Source: Phycisphaerae bacterium (GTDB lineage Bacteria; Planctomycetota; Phycisphaerae; Tepidisphaerales; Tepidisphaeraceae). Taken from it: a DNA stretch of 64,000 bases. The translations under genes were made by a program, and so were the position numbers. Shown piece after piece: positions 19,232 through 28,308 of the stretch; within the stretch, counting starts at the first letter, position 1; each line of letters begins with the position of its first letter. The stretch is from NCBI GenBank assembly GCA_030448225.1, contig JAUJNJ010000003.1, positions 62,001 through 126,000 on the forward strand, in the 5' to 3' direction. The notes under the pieces are model-generated. The model was given only the letters and a program-made list of their open reading frames with translations, made no database searches and had not been told where the DNA came from.

Positions 19232-19371
19232 TTCGTCGAGCCCGGCTCGTCCGACCGCGGCGCTTGCCGGTCTGGCGGGATGGCCTCGCTCGCCGCTATA
19301 CGGCGTGGGGGCGTGAACAACGTCGGACCCAGTGCCGCGTCCAGTGCTCGACGACGCGTCGTCTCACCTGT

Positions 19372-19472
19372 AGTGGCGACGCCCGCGTCGCGGTCGACGC
19401 GCAGCTTCGAGCCTCGCGTTAGACGGGTAAACTTGTGGCTGCTCCACAACCGCGACGCAGGCGTCGCCACTT
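19372..19472. repeat. Inverted repeat AGTGGCGACGCC(T/C)GCGTCGCGG
   Basis: AGTGGCGACGCCCGCGTCGC (about 19373) faces GCGACGCAGGCGTCGCCACT (about 19453). The 20-base arms differ at one position and enclose about 60 bases. It sits between the convergent ResB-CcsA and AMMECR1-family genes. No open frame in it, so it is not an insertion sequence on its own. Confidence 0.65.
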
Positions 19473-19542
19473 CAAGACGACCAGTCACGAGGCAGGTGAC
19501 GCCTAACTCTGCCAGTCTTCACGGGAATGGAGGATGTTCTCG

Positions 19543-20130
19543 TCACGCCTCGAACGGCTCCGGCCCGATCGTCTGCGTGTTGAAGATCTCCAGGCGGGCC
19601 GACGGCAGCCGCCACGCGTCGGGCGGCATCCCGAGCTTCTCCGTGCAGAGGCGCGACAGCAGTTCCTCGCGCGACCACCCCGTCTCGCGCGCCACCTGCG
19701 GCAGGAAGCACGCCGTGCGCTTGCCGACCGTGAGGGACACGCCGTCGGTGAGAGGTTCGAACGCGAGCGGCCCGGCGGCGGGGCGGAGCGGGGAGAGGAT
19801 GCTCACCTCGATCTCCAGCCGGGGCAATTCGGCGAGGGCGACGCGGTCGTCGGCGAAGCGGGGGTCGTCCAGCACGCCCGCCGCCGCCCGGCGGACCGCG
19901 TGAATGAGCGGCCGCGTCGCCTCGAGCCGGCCGACGCACCCGCGCAGACGGTGCGTGCCGCGCTCGTGGAGCGACACGAAGCACCCCGCCGGCCGGAGCA
20001 GCGCGGGCGACGCCGCCGCCTCCGCCGCGTCCGGCACCGCCTCGCCGGCGAGCGTGCGGCGGATGACGTCGCGGGCGGCGTCGAGCAGGGCCGGCGCATG
20101 TTGCGGATCGAGCAACATGCTGCCCATCAT
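19543..20130 (-). CDS. AMMECR1 family protein (AmmeMemoRadiSam system protein A)
   Basis: 195 residues, intact. The AMMECR1 signature HRLRGCVGRLEATRPLIHAV (about residues 60-80) is clear, followed by DPRFADDRVALAELPRLEIEVSILSPL-type strands. TVGKRTACFLPQVARETGWS and the C-terminal PDAWRLPSARLEIFNTQTI complete the family pattern. AMMECR1 proteins often occur with MEMO1-like and radical SAM genes in an uncharacterised system. Neither partner is in this window. The function is unknown; modification of a protein or nucleotide substrate has been proposed for the system. The double ATG start lies at 20130. Confidence 0.85.
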   Translation of the reverse strand: MMGSMLLDPQHAPALLDAARDVIRRTLAGEAVPDAAEAAASPALLRPAGCFVSLHERGTHRLRGCVGRLEATRPLIHAVRRAAAGVLDDPRFADDRVALAELPRLEIEVSILSPLRPAAGPLAFEPLTDGVSLTVGKRTACFLPQVARETGWSREELLSRLCTEKLGMPPDAWRLPSARLEIFNTQTIGPEPFEA

Positions 20131-20192
20131 ACCCCCACCCGTCGCGATGGCAGTCGATATTCCGTTGATGCCCGTTCGCCGCCGCGGCTACG

Positions 20193-20402
20193 ATGATCGC
20201 ACGGATGTTCGAGGTCGCCGCCATTCTCGCCGTCGTCGTCGCGCTGCTCGCCGGCACCGCCGGGCGACACCGCCGCCACGCCCAACAAACCGACGCGCGG
20301 CTCTGCCGAGGCTGCGCGACGAGCCACCCTCATTTCGCCAAGTTCTGCCGCCGCTGCGGGCGGGATTTGACGTCCGATCCGGCGCGGGCGGAAAAGGCTT
20401 AG
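20193..20402 (+). CDS. Small membrane zinc-ribbon protein
   Basis: 69 residues: one N-terminal TM helix (MFEVAAILAVVVALLAGTAG), a basic stretch, then a compact zinc ribbon CRGCATSHPHFAKFCRRCGR (Cys-x2-Cys ... Cys-x2-Cys). It lies divergently 62 bases from the AMMECR1 gene. ATG 20193 or ATG 20205 could start it. No partner or function can be assigned. Short open frames are common in this GC-rich sequence, but the TM-plus-ribbon layout makes this one credible. Confidence 0.55.
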   Translation: MIARMFEVAAILAVVVALLAGTAGRHRRHAQQTDARLCRGCATSHPHFAKFCRRCGRDLTSDPARAEKA

Positions 20403-20420
20403 ATGCCTTCGAACGCATCA

Positions 20421-20508
20421 ACGAACCGCGGAGACGCGGAGAGCGCGGAGAAGGCGAAGGCGAGTCTCGCATCAAACTCCGCGCTCCCCGCGTCTGCGCG
20501 GTGGAACG
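20421..20508. repeat. CGCGGAGACGCGGAG cassette upstream of trpS
   Basis: AACCGCGGAGACGCGGAGAG (about 20424) faces TCCGCGCTCCCCGCGTCTGC and GCGGTGGAAC (about 20478-20507). It belongs to the same word family as the cassettes at 61018-61190 and 61771-61881. Confidence 0.65.
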
Positions 20509-20665
20509 TTTCGGTTGATCGCCCTAGCCCGTCGGACGAGCGTCTAACGTGCACGCGTGACTGACGGCGTCCTCCCGCGGTCGCGGCGGGCAAGCCCGCC
20601 GGCTAGATGGGGCATTCCCGCATCCCATTGACTTCCCGCGCCCGCTGATTGAAAACGTCCGTCAC

Positions 20666-21766
20666 ATGGCCCCGACGACCAAACCCCGCATCCTCACCGG
20701 CGACACGCCGACCGGTAAGCTCCACCTCGGGCACTACGTCGGCAGCGTGGAGAACCGCGTCGCGCTGCAGGACGAGTACGACTGCTTCTTCCTCATCGCC
20801 AACAAGCACGCGTTCACCACCCGCGCCGACCGCCCGGCCGAGATCCGCCAGAGCGTGATCGACATCGCCACCGACTGGCTGGCCGTGGGCATCGACCCCG
20901 ACAAGAGCGCGATGTTCGTGCAGAGCGAGGTGCCGGCGATCGACGAGTTGACGTTCTTCTTCGCGATGCTCATCCCGTTCAACCGCGTGATGCGCAACCC
21001 GACGCTCGCCGCCGAGATCCGCGACAAGGGCCTCGGCGACACCTATCCGTTCGGCTTCCCGATGTACGCCGTCGGGCAGTGCGCGGACATCCTCGCGTTC
21101 CGCCCGGCCGTCGTGCCGGTCGGCGAGGACCAGATCCCGCACCTCGAGCTCACGCGCGAGGTCGCGCGCAAGTTCAACCAGGTCTACTGCGGCGTCCACC
21201 CGCAGACCGAGGACAAGGATTATCAGAAGAAGGGCGGCCTGCTCCCGATCATCGAGCCGAAGCTCGGCCGGGTGCGCCGCCTCGTCGGCACCGGCGGGCC
21301 GTCGGCGGAGACGGGCCAACTCCTGAAGATGAGCAAGTCGCTCAACAACGCCATCTTCCTCTCCGACGACGCCGACGCGGTGAAGAAGAAGGTGATGTCG
21401 ATGTACACCGACCCCAACCGCATCACCGGCAAGGAGCCCGGCGAGACCGACCCGGCCAGGAATCCGCTCTGGGCCTTCCACGAGACGTTCAACCCCGACA
21501 AGGAGTGGGTTGACGAGCACCGCGCGCTCTACAAGGCCGGCAACATCGGCGACGTCGCGATCAAGCGCAAGCTCGTCGACGTGCTCAACGCCCTCATCGA
21601 CCCGATCCGCACGAAGCGCAAACACTTCGAGGCCCGCCCCGACGACGTCATCGACGCCCTTCGGCAGGGCACGAAGCGCGCCAACGCCGTCGCCGAGGAA
21701 ACGCTCGCCCTGGCGAAGGCGGCGATGAAGCAGGACTTCTTCGCCCGCAACCTTACGATCGGGTGA
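20666..21766 (+). CDS. trpS: Tryptophan-tRNA ligase
   Basis: Charges tRNA-Trp. 366 residues, intact. Class I motifs are present: the HIGH-type TGKLHLGHYVG (His-Leu-Gly-His at residues 20-23) and KMSKS at residues 221-225 (LLKMSKSLNNA). The VPVGEDQIPHLELTREVARK segment is the typical TrpRS tRNA/ATP-binding region. ATG 20666 gives the normal N-terminus directly before the first strand (PRILTGDTPTGKLH). The 3' end overlaps by about 14 bases with the convergent membrane-protein gene that ends at 21753. Confidence 0.96.
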   Translation: MAPTTKPRILTGDTPTGKLHLGHYVGSVENRVALQDEYDCFFLIANKHAFTTRADRPAEIRQSVIDIATDWLAVGIDPDKSAMFVQSEVPAIDELTFFFAMLIPFNRVMRNPTLAAEIRDKGLGDTYPFGFPMYAVGQCADILAFRPAVVPVGEDQIPHLELTREVARKFNQVYCGVHPQTEDKDYQKKGGLLPIIEPKLGRVRRLVGTGGPSAETGQLLKMSKSLNNAIFLSDDADAVKKKVMSMYTDPNRITGKEPGETDPARNPLWAFHETFNPDKEWVDEHRALYKAGNIGDVAIKRKLVDVLNALIDPIRTKRKHFEARPDDVIDALRQGTKRANAVAEETLALAKAAMKQDFFARNLTIG

Positions 21767-22329
21767 GGCGGTCGTTCGGCGCGTGCGATTCGTCGGCGGA
21801 CACAGTGCCGGCCACCTGATCGGACACGTCGCCCCGGCCATCATTCCCGACCCGTTGTGCCGGCAAGACCGGCGCGAACCCGCGGCCGTCGTAGGCCGCA
21901 CGTTTGATTTCCCCGGCCGCGCGCCACGCGTGCCAGAAGACCGGGATGGCCAGCAGGGTGGCGGCGGCGGGGCAGACGAGGACGGCCGCGACGTCCCCCT
22001 GGCCATCGGCCGCCGGAGTGGAGCACGACCATGCCGCCGACGGCCGCGATCACCTTCGCGCCCGCCAGGCTCGCCAGCGTGTGCGCGACCCAAATCTGCC
22101 TGCGCCGGGCCAGCGATGAGCCGAGCGCGAAGTATGCGATGCCGATCGCGACCATCGCGGTCGCGGCGCCGGCGAACGCCAGCGCGGGCCGGCCGCGGGC
22201 GTCGTTGAACGCCGGGAGAAAGGACAGCGACAAGACGATCAGGATCGCGCCGAACTGGCGGGCGGCCGCGTCGGCGGCGTGGACGTGGTACCACGGCTCG
22301 CCCGGGCGACGGCGCGGCGGGCGGATCAC
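21753..22329 (-). CDS. Membrane protein, last of a four-gene paralogous cluster (frameshifted)
   Basis: GTG 22329 overlaps the TGA of the preceding gene (GTGA). TM helices are FGAILIVLSLSFLPAF, ALAFAGAATAMVAIGIAYFA and a third after SLARRRQIWVAHTLASLAGA. After a one-base shift near 21995 the frame continues LVCPAAATLLAIPVFWHAWR, GEIKRAAYDGRGFAPVLPA and ends at 21753. The closing pattern (hydrophobic helix, W/Y-H-A, basic stretch, GF.P) is shared with the two upstream genes. About 190 residues. Family and function are not recognised. Confidence 0.6.
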
Positions 22330-22885
22330 GCGTCACCTTCGGGCGGGGCGGCCGGGCGCGACGCGGCCGGTCGATCTTGGAGGTGGCGGTCGTCGTCATC
22401 GCCGGGCGGCAGCGGCCGGGGCGGCGCCTCCCGCTCAATCCGCCCGCGGAGGTGCGCGTCGTCCTGCGCCGCGAGCGGCTTCACCGGCAGCGGGACGGCG
22501 TGAACGATCGGCCCGAAGCCGGTGGGCCACGCCGTCGGCCGGGACCGCAGCGCCGCCCGCGCGGCATGCCAGATCACCGGGGAGGTGAACAAGAGGCCGA
22601 GGACCGCCGGGCAGCTCAGCGCCCCGCGGCCAAGCGACCCGAAAGCGGCGGCCGTGAGGACGCCGGCAAATCCTATCCCGAGTGAACCACCGAGCGCGAG
22701 CAGCGATTGTGCGACCCGCAGACGCTGTCGCCGCCGCAGCAGATCACCGCACGCAAACAACGCGATGCCGAACGACAGGCCGGCCGTCCCGACGCCCACC
22801 ACCGGCCGAGGTTCCGCACTGCGGTCCCGGCGGCGAACACGAAGATCAATACAGGGGACGCAGCGATCATCAGGAACCCACCCAT
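22326..22885 (-). CDS. Membrane protein, third of the cluster (frameshifted)
   Basis: Starts MGGFLMIAASPVLIFVFAAG at ATG 22885, inside the end of the preceding gene. A one-base shift near 22800 joins it to VGVGTAGLSFGIALFACGDL, then LRRRQRLRVAQSLLALGG and AVLGLLFTSPVIWHAARAAL, and a soluble tail TGFGPIVHAVPLPVKPLAAQ ending at 22326. The arrangement of four TM helices, the RRRQ(R/I)(L/W)V(A)xS/T loop and the final IWHAARAA...GFGP tail parallels the downstream gene. About 186 residues. Function unknown. Confidence 0.6.
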
Positions 22886-24037
22886 CCGTCGCGCGCGACG
22901 TCCGCCCGCCGCACGTGGTAGGCGTCGTGTCGAGCGGCTCTCGGCGTCTCCGCTACCACGACATCATCTTTCGTTTCCGTTCTCGTCGTCCGCCGCCGGC
23001 AACACGCGCGCGGGGGCGCGTTCAGGTCGAAGCCGCGGACATGTTCGGCGTCGCGCGCGGATCGCGCCGAGGCTCTTCCACAGGTGGACGATGAGTTGCA
23101 CGAGTGCGGCCACAAAGCCGCAGCCAGGATCACCGGGATCGGGCTGACCGGTTCGAGCGTCACGCTCGCGACGAAGAGGCCGATGGCGAAGAGCGCCTGC
23201 AGCGCCGCCGTCGCCAGCGCGACGAGGGCCGCCGCGCGGCTGCGGCGGGCGAGGAAGACCGAGCAAGTCAGGTAGAGCACGCCCGGCACGAACCAGATCA
23301 GCAGCCCGCCGCCGATGAAGTAGAGCCGGAACTGCGGGAAGCGGTTGCGGTAGCCGAACGCGACGATCACGATCAGCCCGAGCAGCGCCGACACGATGCC
23401 GAGCAACCGCGTCGACCGCACGGCCAGGTGCAGCGGGCGGGCGGGGTCGACCTTGGCGTCCGGCGGGGGCGGCGTCACCGCGGGTCCTCCAGCTGCCGGC
23501 GGCGGGGCCGGGGCCGGCGATGGGCCCGTGCCGGCCATGACAACCGCCGTGGCCGGGCGCACGCCCAGCGGCTCGAAGCCGCGCTGCGACGCGTCCGTCA
23601 AGCGGATCGCGGCGTACGACTTTGCGAGGTGGTAGATCAACTGCGCGAGGGCGGCGACCCAGAGCAGGAGGAGCACGCCGGTCGCAATCGCCGGTTCCGT
23701 CACCGCCTTCTTCCGCGAGGCGGAACGCGAACGCCGCGAGTGCGCCGAGCGCGACGAGGCCGTGCAGCGACGCGACGACGATGCCCGCCGTCACCGCCCA
23801 CGGCGCCCGCCGCTTCAGAAAGCTCGAGACGACGAGGTACGCGATCGCGGGGCCGAGGTAGATCAGCACGACGCCCGCGATGATCGCGATCGCCACCGGG
23901 CTGATGCCGGGAGCGGCTGCGAACATGGAGACGAGGGCGAGGCAGCCGACCACGGCGAATACGATGCCCAGCACGCGCGTCGAGCGAATCGCCAGGTGGA
24001 GCGGTCGGCGCGGGTCACCCTTGGGGGGGAGGGGCAT
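22870..24037 (-). CDS. Membrane protein with two tandem copies of a four-helix module (frameshifted)
   Basis: Reconstructed to about 385 residues from ATG 24037. Module 1 starts RRPLHLAIRSTRVLGIVFAV and ends IYHLAKSYAAIRLTDASQRG-FEPLGV. A Pro/Ala-rich linker follows. Module 2 starts ARPLHLAVRSTRLLGIVSAL and ends LIVHLWKSLGAIRARDAEHV-RGFDL. The two copies align along their whole length, so this is an internal duplication. The frame changes near 23705, 23125 and 23060. The start overlaps the end of the 24015-25016 gene, and the stop (22870) lies inside the next gene, implying a tightly coupled operon. Family not recognised. Confidence 0.65.
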
Positions 24038-25016
24038 CGCGGTCCTTTCCCGTCGCGGGCGGGACGGGCCGCGACGCGTCGATGAAGCCCGGCGTCGTCG
24101 CGCCGGCGGGCGGCGACGTCGGCTGCGCCGGCTCGGCAGAGATTGGCGGCAGCGCGGCGGGCGGATCAGCCGGCGACAGTGACGGCGACGCCGCGGGCGA
24201 AGCGGCCGGCGACGTTGACTGTGGCGTTGACGACGACGTCGGCACCGCGGCGGAAGCCGGCGGTTGCGGGGCGGCGTAGCCGTACCCGTACCCGTAGCCG
24301 TAGTTCGACTGCGGCGGCGACTGCTGCGGCGCCGGCTGGCCGTAATAAGCTTGGCCGTACGGGTTCGGCGGTTGCTGCTGCGCGTGGGCCTGCTGCTGTT
24401 GTTGGTATTGCCAGTATTGCGCCTGGTAGTGCTGCCGCTGTAGGGCGAGCCGGTCGGGCGTCTGGGCGCGCAGCACGCCGACGAGCCAGACGAGCAGCAG
24501 GACGAACGCCGCCAGCGGCACGGCGATCACGCAGGCCATGATCCCCAGCATCGGGTTCATGACCGCGCCGACGATCATCACCAGCACCATCAGGCCGCAG
24601 ACCGCCGTGAGGATCGCCGCCACGACCGTCGCGCCAATCGTCGCGCCGCGGCTGCCGCGCCGCGCGCCGGCGCCGAGCAGCTCGAGGCCGACGCCGACGA
24701 GCATCACCATGACCTGCACCGCGACGCCGAGCGTCCGCGCGGTCTCGATCGAGAACGGCATCCGCTGGCCCGGCGGCAGCATCGCCTGCTGCTGCTCCAT
24801 GTAGGCCTGGAAGTCGGCGGTCGAGACGGTGAGGCCGCTGATCACGTTGCACGTCCCGAACACCGCCATCAGCCCGCCGACCACGAACAGCAGCGTGCCC
24901 GCCCGCCGCGCGCGGGCCAGCGGGTCGGCGGCGGGGCGGTAATAGTCGAAGTCGACCGGCGGCGGCGGCGGCGGCGACGAGGGGGGCGGGAACGAGGGGG
25001 GCGGGTACTGGCTCAA
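24015..25016 (-). CDS. Four-TM membrane protein with Gln/Tyr/Pro-rich tail, first of the cluster
   Basis: 333 residues, intact, from TTG 25016. A proline tract (SFPPPSSPPPPPPVDFDYY) precedes four hydrophobic helices: TLLFVVGGLMAVFGTCNVIS, LGVAVQVMVMLVGVGLELLG, ATVVAAILTAVCGLMVLVMI and IACVIAVPLAAFVLLLVWLV. The second half is disordered: QAQYWQYQQQQQAHAQQQ, then NYGYGYGYGYA, then Ser/Thr/Pro-rich sequence. Such a layout suggests a membrane protein with a sticky cytoplasmic or surface tail. No enzyme motif is seen. It leads the four-gene operon. Confidence 0.7.
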   Translation of the reverse strand: MSQYPPPSFPPPSSPPPPPPVDFDYYRPAADPLARARRAGTLLFVVGGLMAVFGTCNVISGLTVSTADFQAYMEQQQAMLPPGQRMPFSIETARTLGVAVQVMVMLVGVGLELLGAGARRGSRGATIGATVVAAILTAVCGLMVLVMIVGAVMNPMLGIMACVIAVPLAAFVLLLVWLVGVLRAQTPDRLALQRQHYQAQYWQYQQQQQAHAQQQPPNPYGQAYYGQPAPQQSPPQSNYGYGYGYGYAAPQPPASAAVPTSSSTPQSTSPAASPAASPSLSPADPPAALPPISAEPAQPTSPPAGATTPGFIDASRPVPPATGKDRDAPPPQG

Positions 25017-25533
25017 GGCGAATCCCGGGTGTCAGGTGGCGGCGGCGGCGGCGATCGCGCGGACCGGCGGGGCGTCCGCCGCGTCGGCGCCCGCCGATGG
25101 TCGTGGGCCGCCGCGCACGCGTCAAGTCGCGCCGGGCGAGCAACGGCCATCGACGCCGGCGTCCCGCTCCCGGTGATCGCATCTCGCGATGACCCGCCGC
25201 GCCGCGCGTCGGGCGAGCGAGGCAGGCCCGCCCGAAGACGCGCGCGGTACGACGGTCCGGCGACGTGGCGACGTCTGCGTCTCGGTGGTGGCGCGGCCGC
25301 GAGTCCGGCCCACCAACGGAACGCCGCTGCGCGGCGGCGAAGCGGGCGCCGCAATCATCGCGCGGCCGAGGCGTCGTCAGCCGTTGCCCGGTGCGAGACG
25401 TGCCGCCCGCTCAACGGACTCGCTCCGTTCGTCGAACCGTGCGGAAAACGCACGGCCGCGAAGCGCTCACATCCCAGTTAAACGAGATGCGCAAAACGGC
25501 CGTTCGGGCGTGGTTGCAAGTTGAATTTTCGTG
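25017..25533. other. Intergenic region, nothing recognised
   Basis: 517 bases between the membrane-protein operon and rsmE, both on the minus strand. Open frames here are short and Arg/Ala/Pro-rich, as expected by chance at this GC. No convincing gene, RNA or terminator was found. It should hold the promoter of the membrane-protein operon. Confidence 0.5.
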
Positions 25534-26316
25534 CTACGAGCGCGCCGCGTCGGCCGGAGTGTCGTCCGTCGGCGGCTCCAGGGTCGCCGCCGCCGCCGCC
25601 GCGACGACGGCGGCCACGGCGACGGCGGCGGTCTCGATCCGCAGGATGGTCTCCGTCAATCGCACGAACGCCACGCCCGCCGCGGCGAAGCGGTCGAGTT
25701 CCGCGGGCGTCCAGCCCCCCTCGGGGCCGACGAAGGCGAGCACGTCGCCGCCCGCCGCCGCAAGCCCGCCTTCGATCGCGTCGAACACGGTGCGGCCGGG
25801 GCGCTCGGTCGACAAGCACCACGCGACGCCGCCGCCGCCGGCCGGGCTCGTCTCCAGCAGGCGGTTCACCGGCGTGAGCGGGGCGATAGTCATCACGCCC
25901 GCCCGGCGCGACTGCTTGGCCGCCTCGGTGGCGATGCGGACCCAGCGGTCGTGCTTCCCCTTCCCCTCCGGCAGCACGACGCTCCGCGCCGCCGCCAGCG
26001 GCACCCACTCGGCCGCGCCCAGTTCGCTCAGCTTCTCGACCATCCAGTCCGCCCGGTCCCCCTTCGGGACCGCCGACGCCACGACCAGCCGTCGCCGCGC
26101 CGCCGCGGCTGGCGCGCGGATCACCTCGACGCGCACGAGCGCCGCGTCGCCGCCGTCCGTCAGCAGCACGCCGTCGGCCGTCGCGCCGGCGTCGTCGAAG
26201 ACCTCCACGATCGTGCCGTGCGGCAGGCGCAGCACGTCGCGGGCGTGGTGCGCCTGGGCGGTGTCGATCGCGATCTCCCCGACCGTAAGCCGGCCGACAT
26301 GGATTCTCCGTGCCAC
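25534..26316 (-). CDS. rsmE: 16S rRNA (uracil(1498)-N(3))-methyltransferase
   Basis: SAM-dependent SPOUT methyltransferase acting on the 30S subunit. 260 residues, intact, GTG start at 26316 (VARRIHVG). Family motifs: ASAVPKGDRADWMVEKLSEL, RSVVLPEGKGKHDRW, IATEAAKQSRRAGVM and, in the knot, LAFVGPEGGWTPAELDRF followed by ETILRIETAAVAVAAVV. The loop before LRIETA reads RLTETI where LGPR is more usual, a mild variation in the SAM-binding knot. The C-terminal Ala-rich extension is not conserved. Confidence 0.93.
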   Translation of the reverse strand: MARRIHVGRLTVGEIAIDTAQAHHARDVLRLPHGTIVEVFDDAGATADGVLLTDGGDAALVRVEVIRAPAAAARRRLVVASAVPKGDRADWMVEKLSELGAAEWVPLAAARSVVLPEGKGKHDRWVRIATEAAKQSRRAGVMTIAPLTPVNRLLETSPAGGGGVAWCLSTERPGRTVFDAIEGGLAAAGGDVLAFVGPEGGWTPAELDRFAAAGVAFVRLTETILRIETAAVAVAAVVAAAAAATLEPPTDDTPADAARS

Positions 26317-26427
26317 GGCCGGGGATTATCAGAACCCGCCGGTCGGGGGCAACTTTCGTTGCGGCGGGATTTCTCCGTAGTTATGCTGTGCCCTGGGCCG
26401 TCCGATCAGGGCAAGGGAGTGCTCGTC

Positions 26428-26511
26428 AAAGGATGAAGGATGAAGGCAGAAGGATGAAAGCGGGCAAGTGCCGTGCGTTTCATCCTTCGAACTTCCTTCC
26501 GCCTTCGTTGT
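26428..26511. repeat. GGATGAAGGATGAAGG cassette
   Basis: AAAGGATGAAGGATGAAGGC and AGAAGGATGAAAG on the left face TTTCATCCTTCGAACTTCCT and TCCGCCTTCG on the right, around a short loop. It lies between rsmE (minus) and the TM protein gene (plus), i.e. between divergent genes, and so cannot be a terminator for either. Confidence 0.7.
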
Positions 26512-26525
26512 GAAGGGAGTCACGC

Positions 26526-27784
26526 ATGGGTCAGGCCGCCGTGGACCTGCCCGATCCGCTCGACCAGCAGCCGCCCGGCAATTCCGCCGGGGTGGACGAT
26601 CTGCTCGCGCAACTCGCGGGCGACGAGATCGACCGGCTGCTCTCGAGGCCGACGCGGCCCCGCCGCGCACGCCCGCCCCCGCTCCCACGCCGGCCCCCGC
26701 GCCCGCCGCCCGACCGACGCCGTCGCCCGCCCCGCGCGCGCTCTCCCGCAAATCGCCCTTGGCGAAGCTGAACGACCTGGCCGACCTGCCGCCGGTCGAG
26801 ACGGCCGCCGAGTGGTCGACGCCGCCCGCCGGGAGCGTCCTCCCCACGCTGCCGCCGACGTTCCTCGATTCGACGACGGGCGGGGCGATGTCCTTCGACG
26901 AGCCGACTGCGGCCGCGCGCGCAACCGCACGCGCGCATTTCGGCACCGCGCCCGTCGGGAGCTTGGCACCGACCGCGGACGTGGCGGCGGACCAGGAGCC
27001 CGAGACGTCGCTCGGCGACCTGCTCGACGGCCTCGACGCCGGCACCGCCGCCGCCAATGAGGACGGCACGGCCCGCCGGGCGGCCCGCGCGACGCCGATC
27101 CCGTTCGAGCCGTGGGCGGGACGGCCGGCGACAAACCCGGCGGCGCCCCGACCCCGCAACCCACCTGCCGGCCGACGAGACCGCCGGCCCGCTCGACGAG
27201 TCCACCGTCCCCTCGGCGCGGCGTTCGATCGCGGCAGACGAAGACGCCGGCACCTCCGTGGCCGAGCGGGGCGCGCTCGACGCGGCTCGTGGACGACGAG
27301 ATCAACCAGGCCGCCACGGCCGCCGCGCGCTCGCCGCCGCCACGCTCGCCGCGCGCCGCCGCCGGCGGTCACCCGCGGCACGCCCGCGACGGCGGCGCCC
27401 GACGACGTTGACGCGCTGCCGCTGTTCCTCCGCCCGCTCGAGTGGCTCAACGCGCCGATCGACGCTAGCCCCGAGTGGGTGCGCGACCTCGTCGGCAAGG
27501 CCGCGATCGTCACGATGGTGAACGCGGTGGCCGTGCTGCTCTACGTGCTGATCTTCCGTCGGTGGGGAAACGCTCCCGCCACGCCTCTCCCGTCACGGTG
27601 CTTCCACGGCGACACGCGCGCTCTTCGAGCGGCGGCTAAACGTCTCATCTCGGAGCGTGTCCGGCTAGTCGTTGTCGAAACCCCGAAGGTGCCGTCGGCC
27701 GTGCCGCGCGCTACCGCACGGGCCTCGCCGCGTCCGCCAGTGCCACGGCGGACCGAGCAATCCGCGAAGATCGCAGGGATGTGA
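26526..27784 (+). CDS. Hypothetical Pro/Ala-rich protein with one C-terminal TM helix (frameshifted)
   Basis: Opens at ATG 26526 (MGQAAVDLPDPLDQQPPGNS) and contains VDDLLAQLAGDEIDRLL. A disordered Pro/Ala/Thr-rich stretch continues in another frame (TPAPAPTPAPAPAARPTPSP, then KLNDLADLPPVETAAEWST). Close to the end are ALPLFLRPLEWLNAPIDASP and the TM helix AAIVTMVNAVAVLLYVLIFR (about 27500-27560). Frame changes occur near 26645, 27140 and 27360. The given end is the first stop of the last frame. The sequence after FRR looks non-coding, so the true stop is probably about 27565-27640. The AAG preceding ATG 26526 (TGAAGGGAGTCACGC) supplies a ribosome site. It is probably a tail-anchored or regulatory membrane protein; family unknown. 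Confidence 0.55.
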
Positions 27785-27866
27785 TCGTTCTCGTCGGTGA
27801 ACGAGACACCGCCGCGCCGGAGCGTGTCATGGCGGAGTTTGAGGATGGGCCGCTCGCGACGCATAA

Positions 27867-27960
27867 CGGACCAGCATTCAACGGCCGGCCGGGCGCTGCC
27901 GAGCCGCGTTGGAATCACAAGGACCGTTCCGCCCGGCCGGTCCGTTGCAGTGCGGGGTTA
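27867..27960 (-). repeat. Dispersed repeat, intact copy (empty IS110 target site)
   Basis: A 94-base unit that begins at the stop codon of the zinc-ribbon gene on the minus strand (TAACCCCGCACTGCAACGGA), contains a hairpin GGACCG/CGGTCC and ends near GCATTCAACGGC's complement. A second copy, split by the IS110 element, lies at 34227-34242 plus 35489-35563 in the same relation to a stop codon (TAACCCCGCACTGCAG). The two copies are nearly identical over the hairpin and over CAGCATTCAACGGC. They probably serve as 3' UTR hairpin or REP-like elements. Confidence 0.8.
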
Positions 27961-28308
27961 TCCCGCTGGCCGAACCGCCGGCGAACCACATTCGGGGCAG
28001 GTTCCGATCGACCCGCGGAGATCGTACCCGCACGCGGGACACAATCCGCTGCGGAGACGACTCCGTAGCTTCCACAGGCGCGCCGCCGAAATCATCGCCG
28101 TGATGGTAAACAGCGTGCCGATGAGAAAGCCGCCTCCCATCAACAAGCCGTGGCCCACGCGTTCGAACGTTGTTTCGCCCCGACCGGACGGCCAATAGAT
28201 CAGCAGCCCGTTAGCGTCCGCAAAGCAGAGCGAGAAGCAGATCACAGCCGTCGCCAGGCGGAGCGCGACGCCTCGCTGTAAAGCACGAACTGAACGGCTC
28301 GCCGACAT
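27958..28308 (-). CDS. Membrane protein with C-terminal CPACGYDLRG zinc ribbon
   Basis: 116 residues from ATG 28308 (MSASRSVRALQRGVALRLAT). GTG 28335 is a possible longer start. Two TM helices (LATAVICFSLCFADANGLLI and GGFLIGTLFTITAMISAARL) are followed by LCPACGYDLRGSIGTCPECG, a zinc ribbon with two Cys-x2-Cys pairs. This ribbon is a hallmark of many small planctomycete membrane proteins of unknown function. The stop codon is the first base triplet of the dispersed repeat. Confidence 0.7.
   Translation of the reverse strand: MSASRSVRALQRGVALRLATAVICFSLCFADANGLLIYWPSGRGETTFERVGHGLLMGGGFLIGTLFTITAMISAARLWKLRSRLRSGLCPACGYDLRGSIGTCPECGSPAVRPAG

Noticed and set aside
27541..27918. Minus-strand 125-residue frame beside the dispersed repeat
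   Set aside because: It covers the end of the plus-strand TM protein gene and part of the repeat, and shows no recognisable domain.
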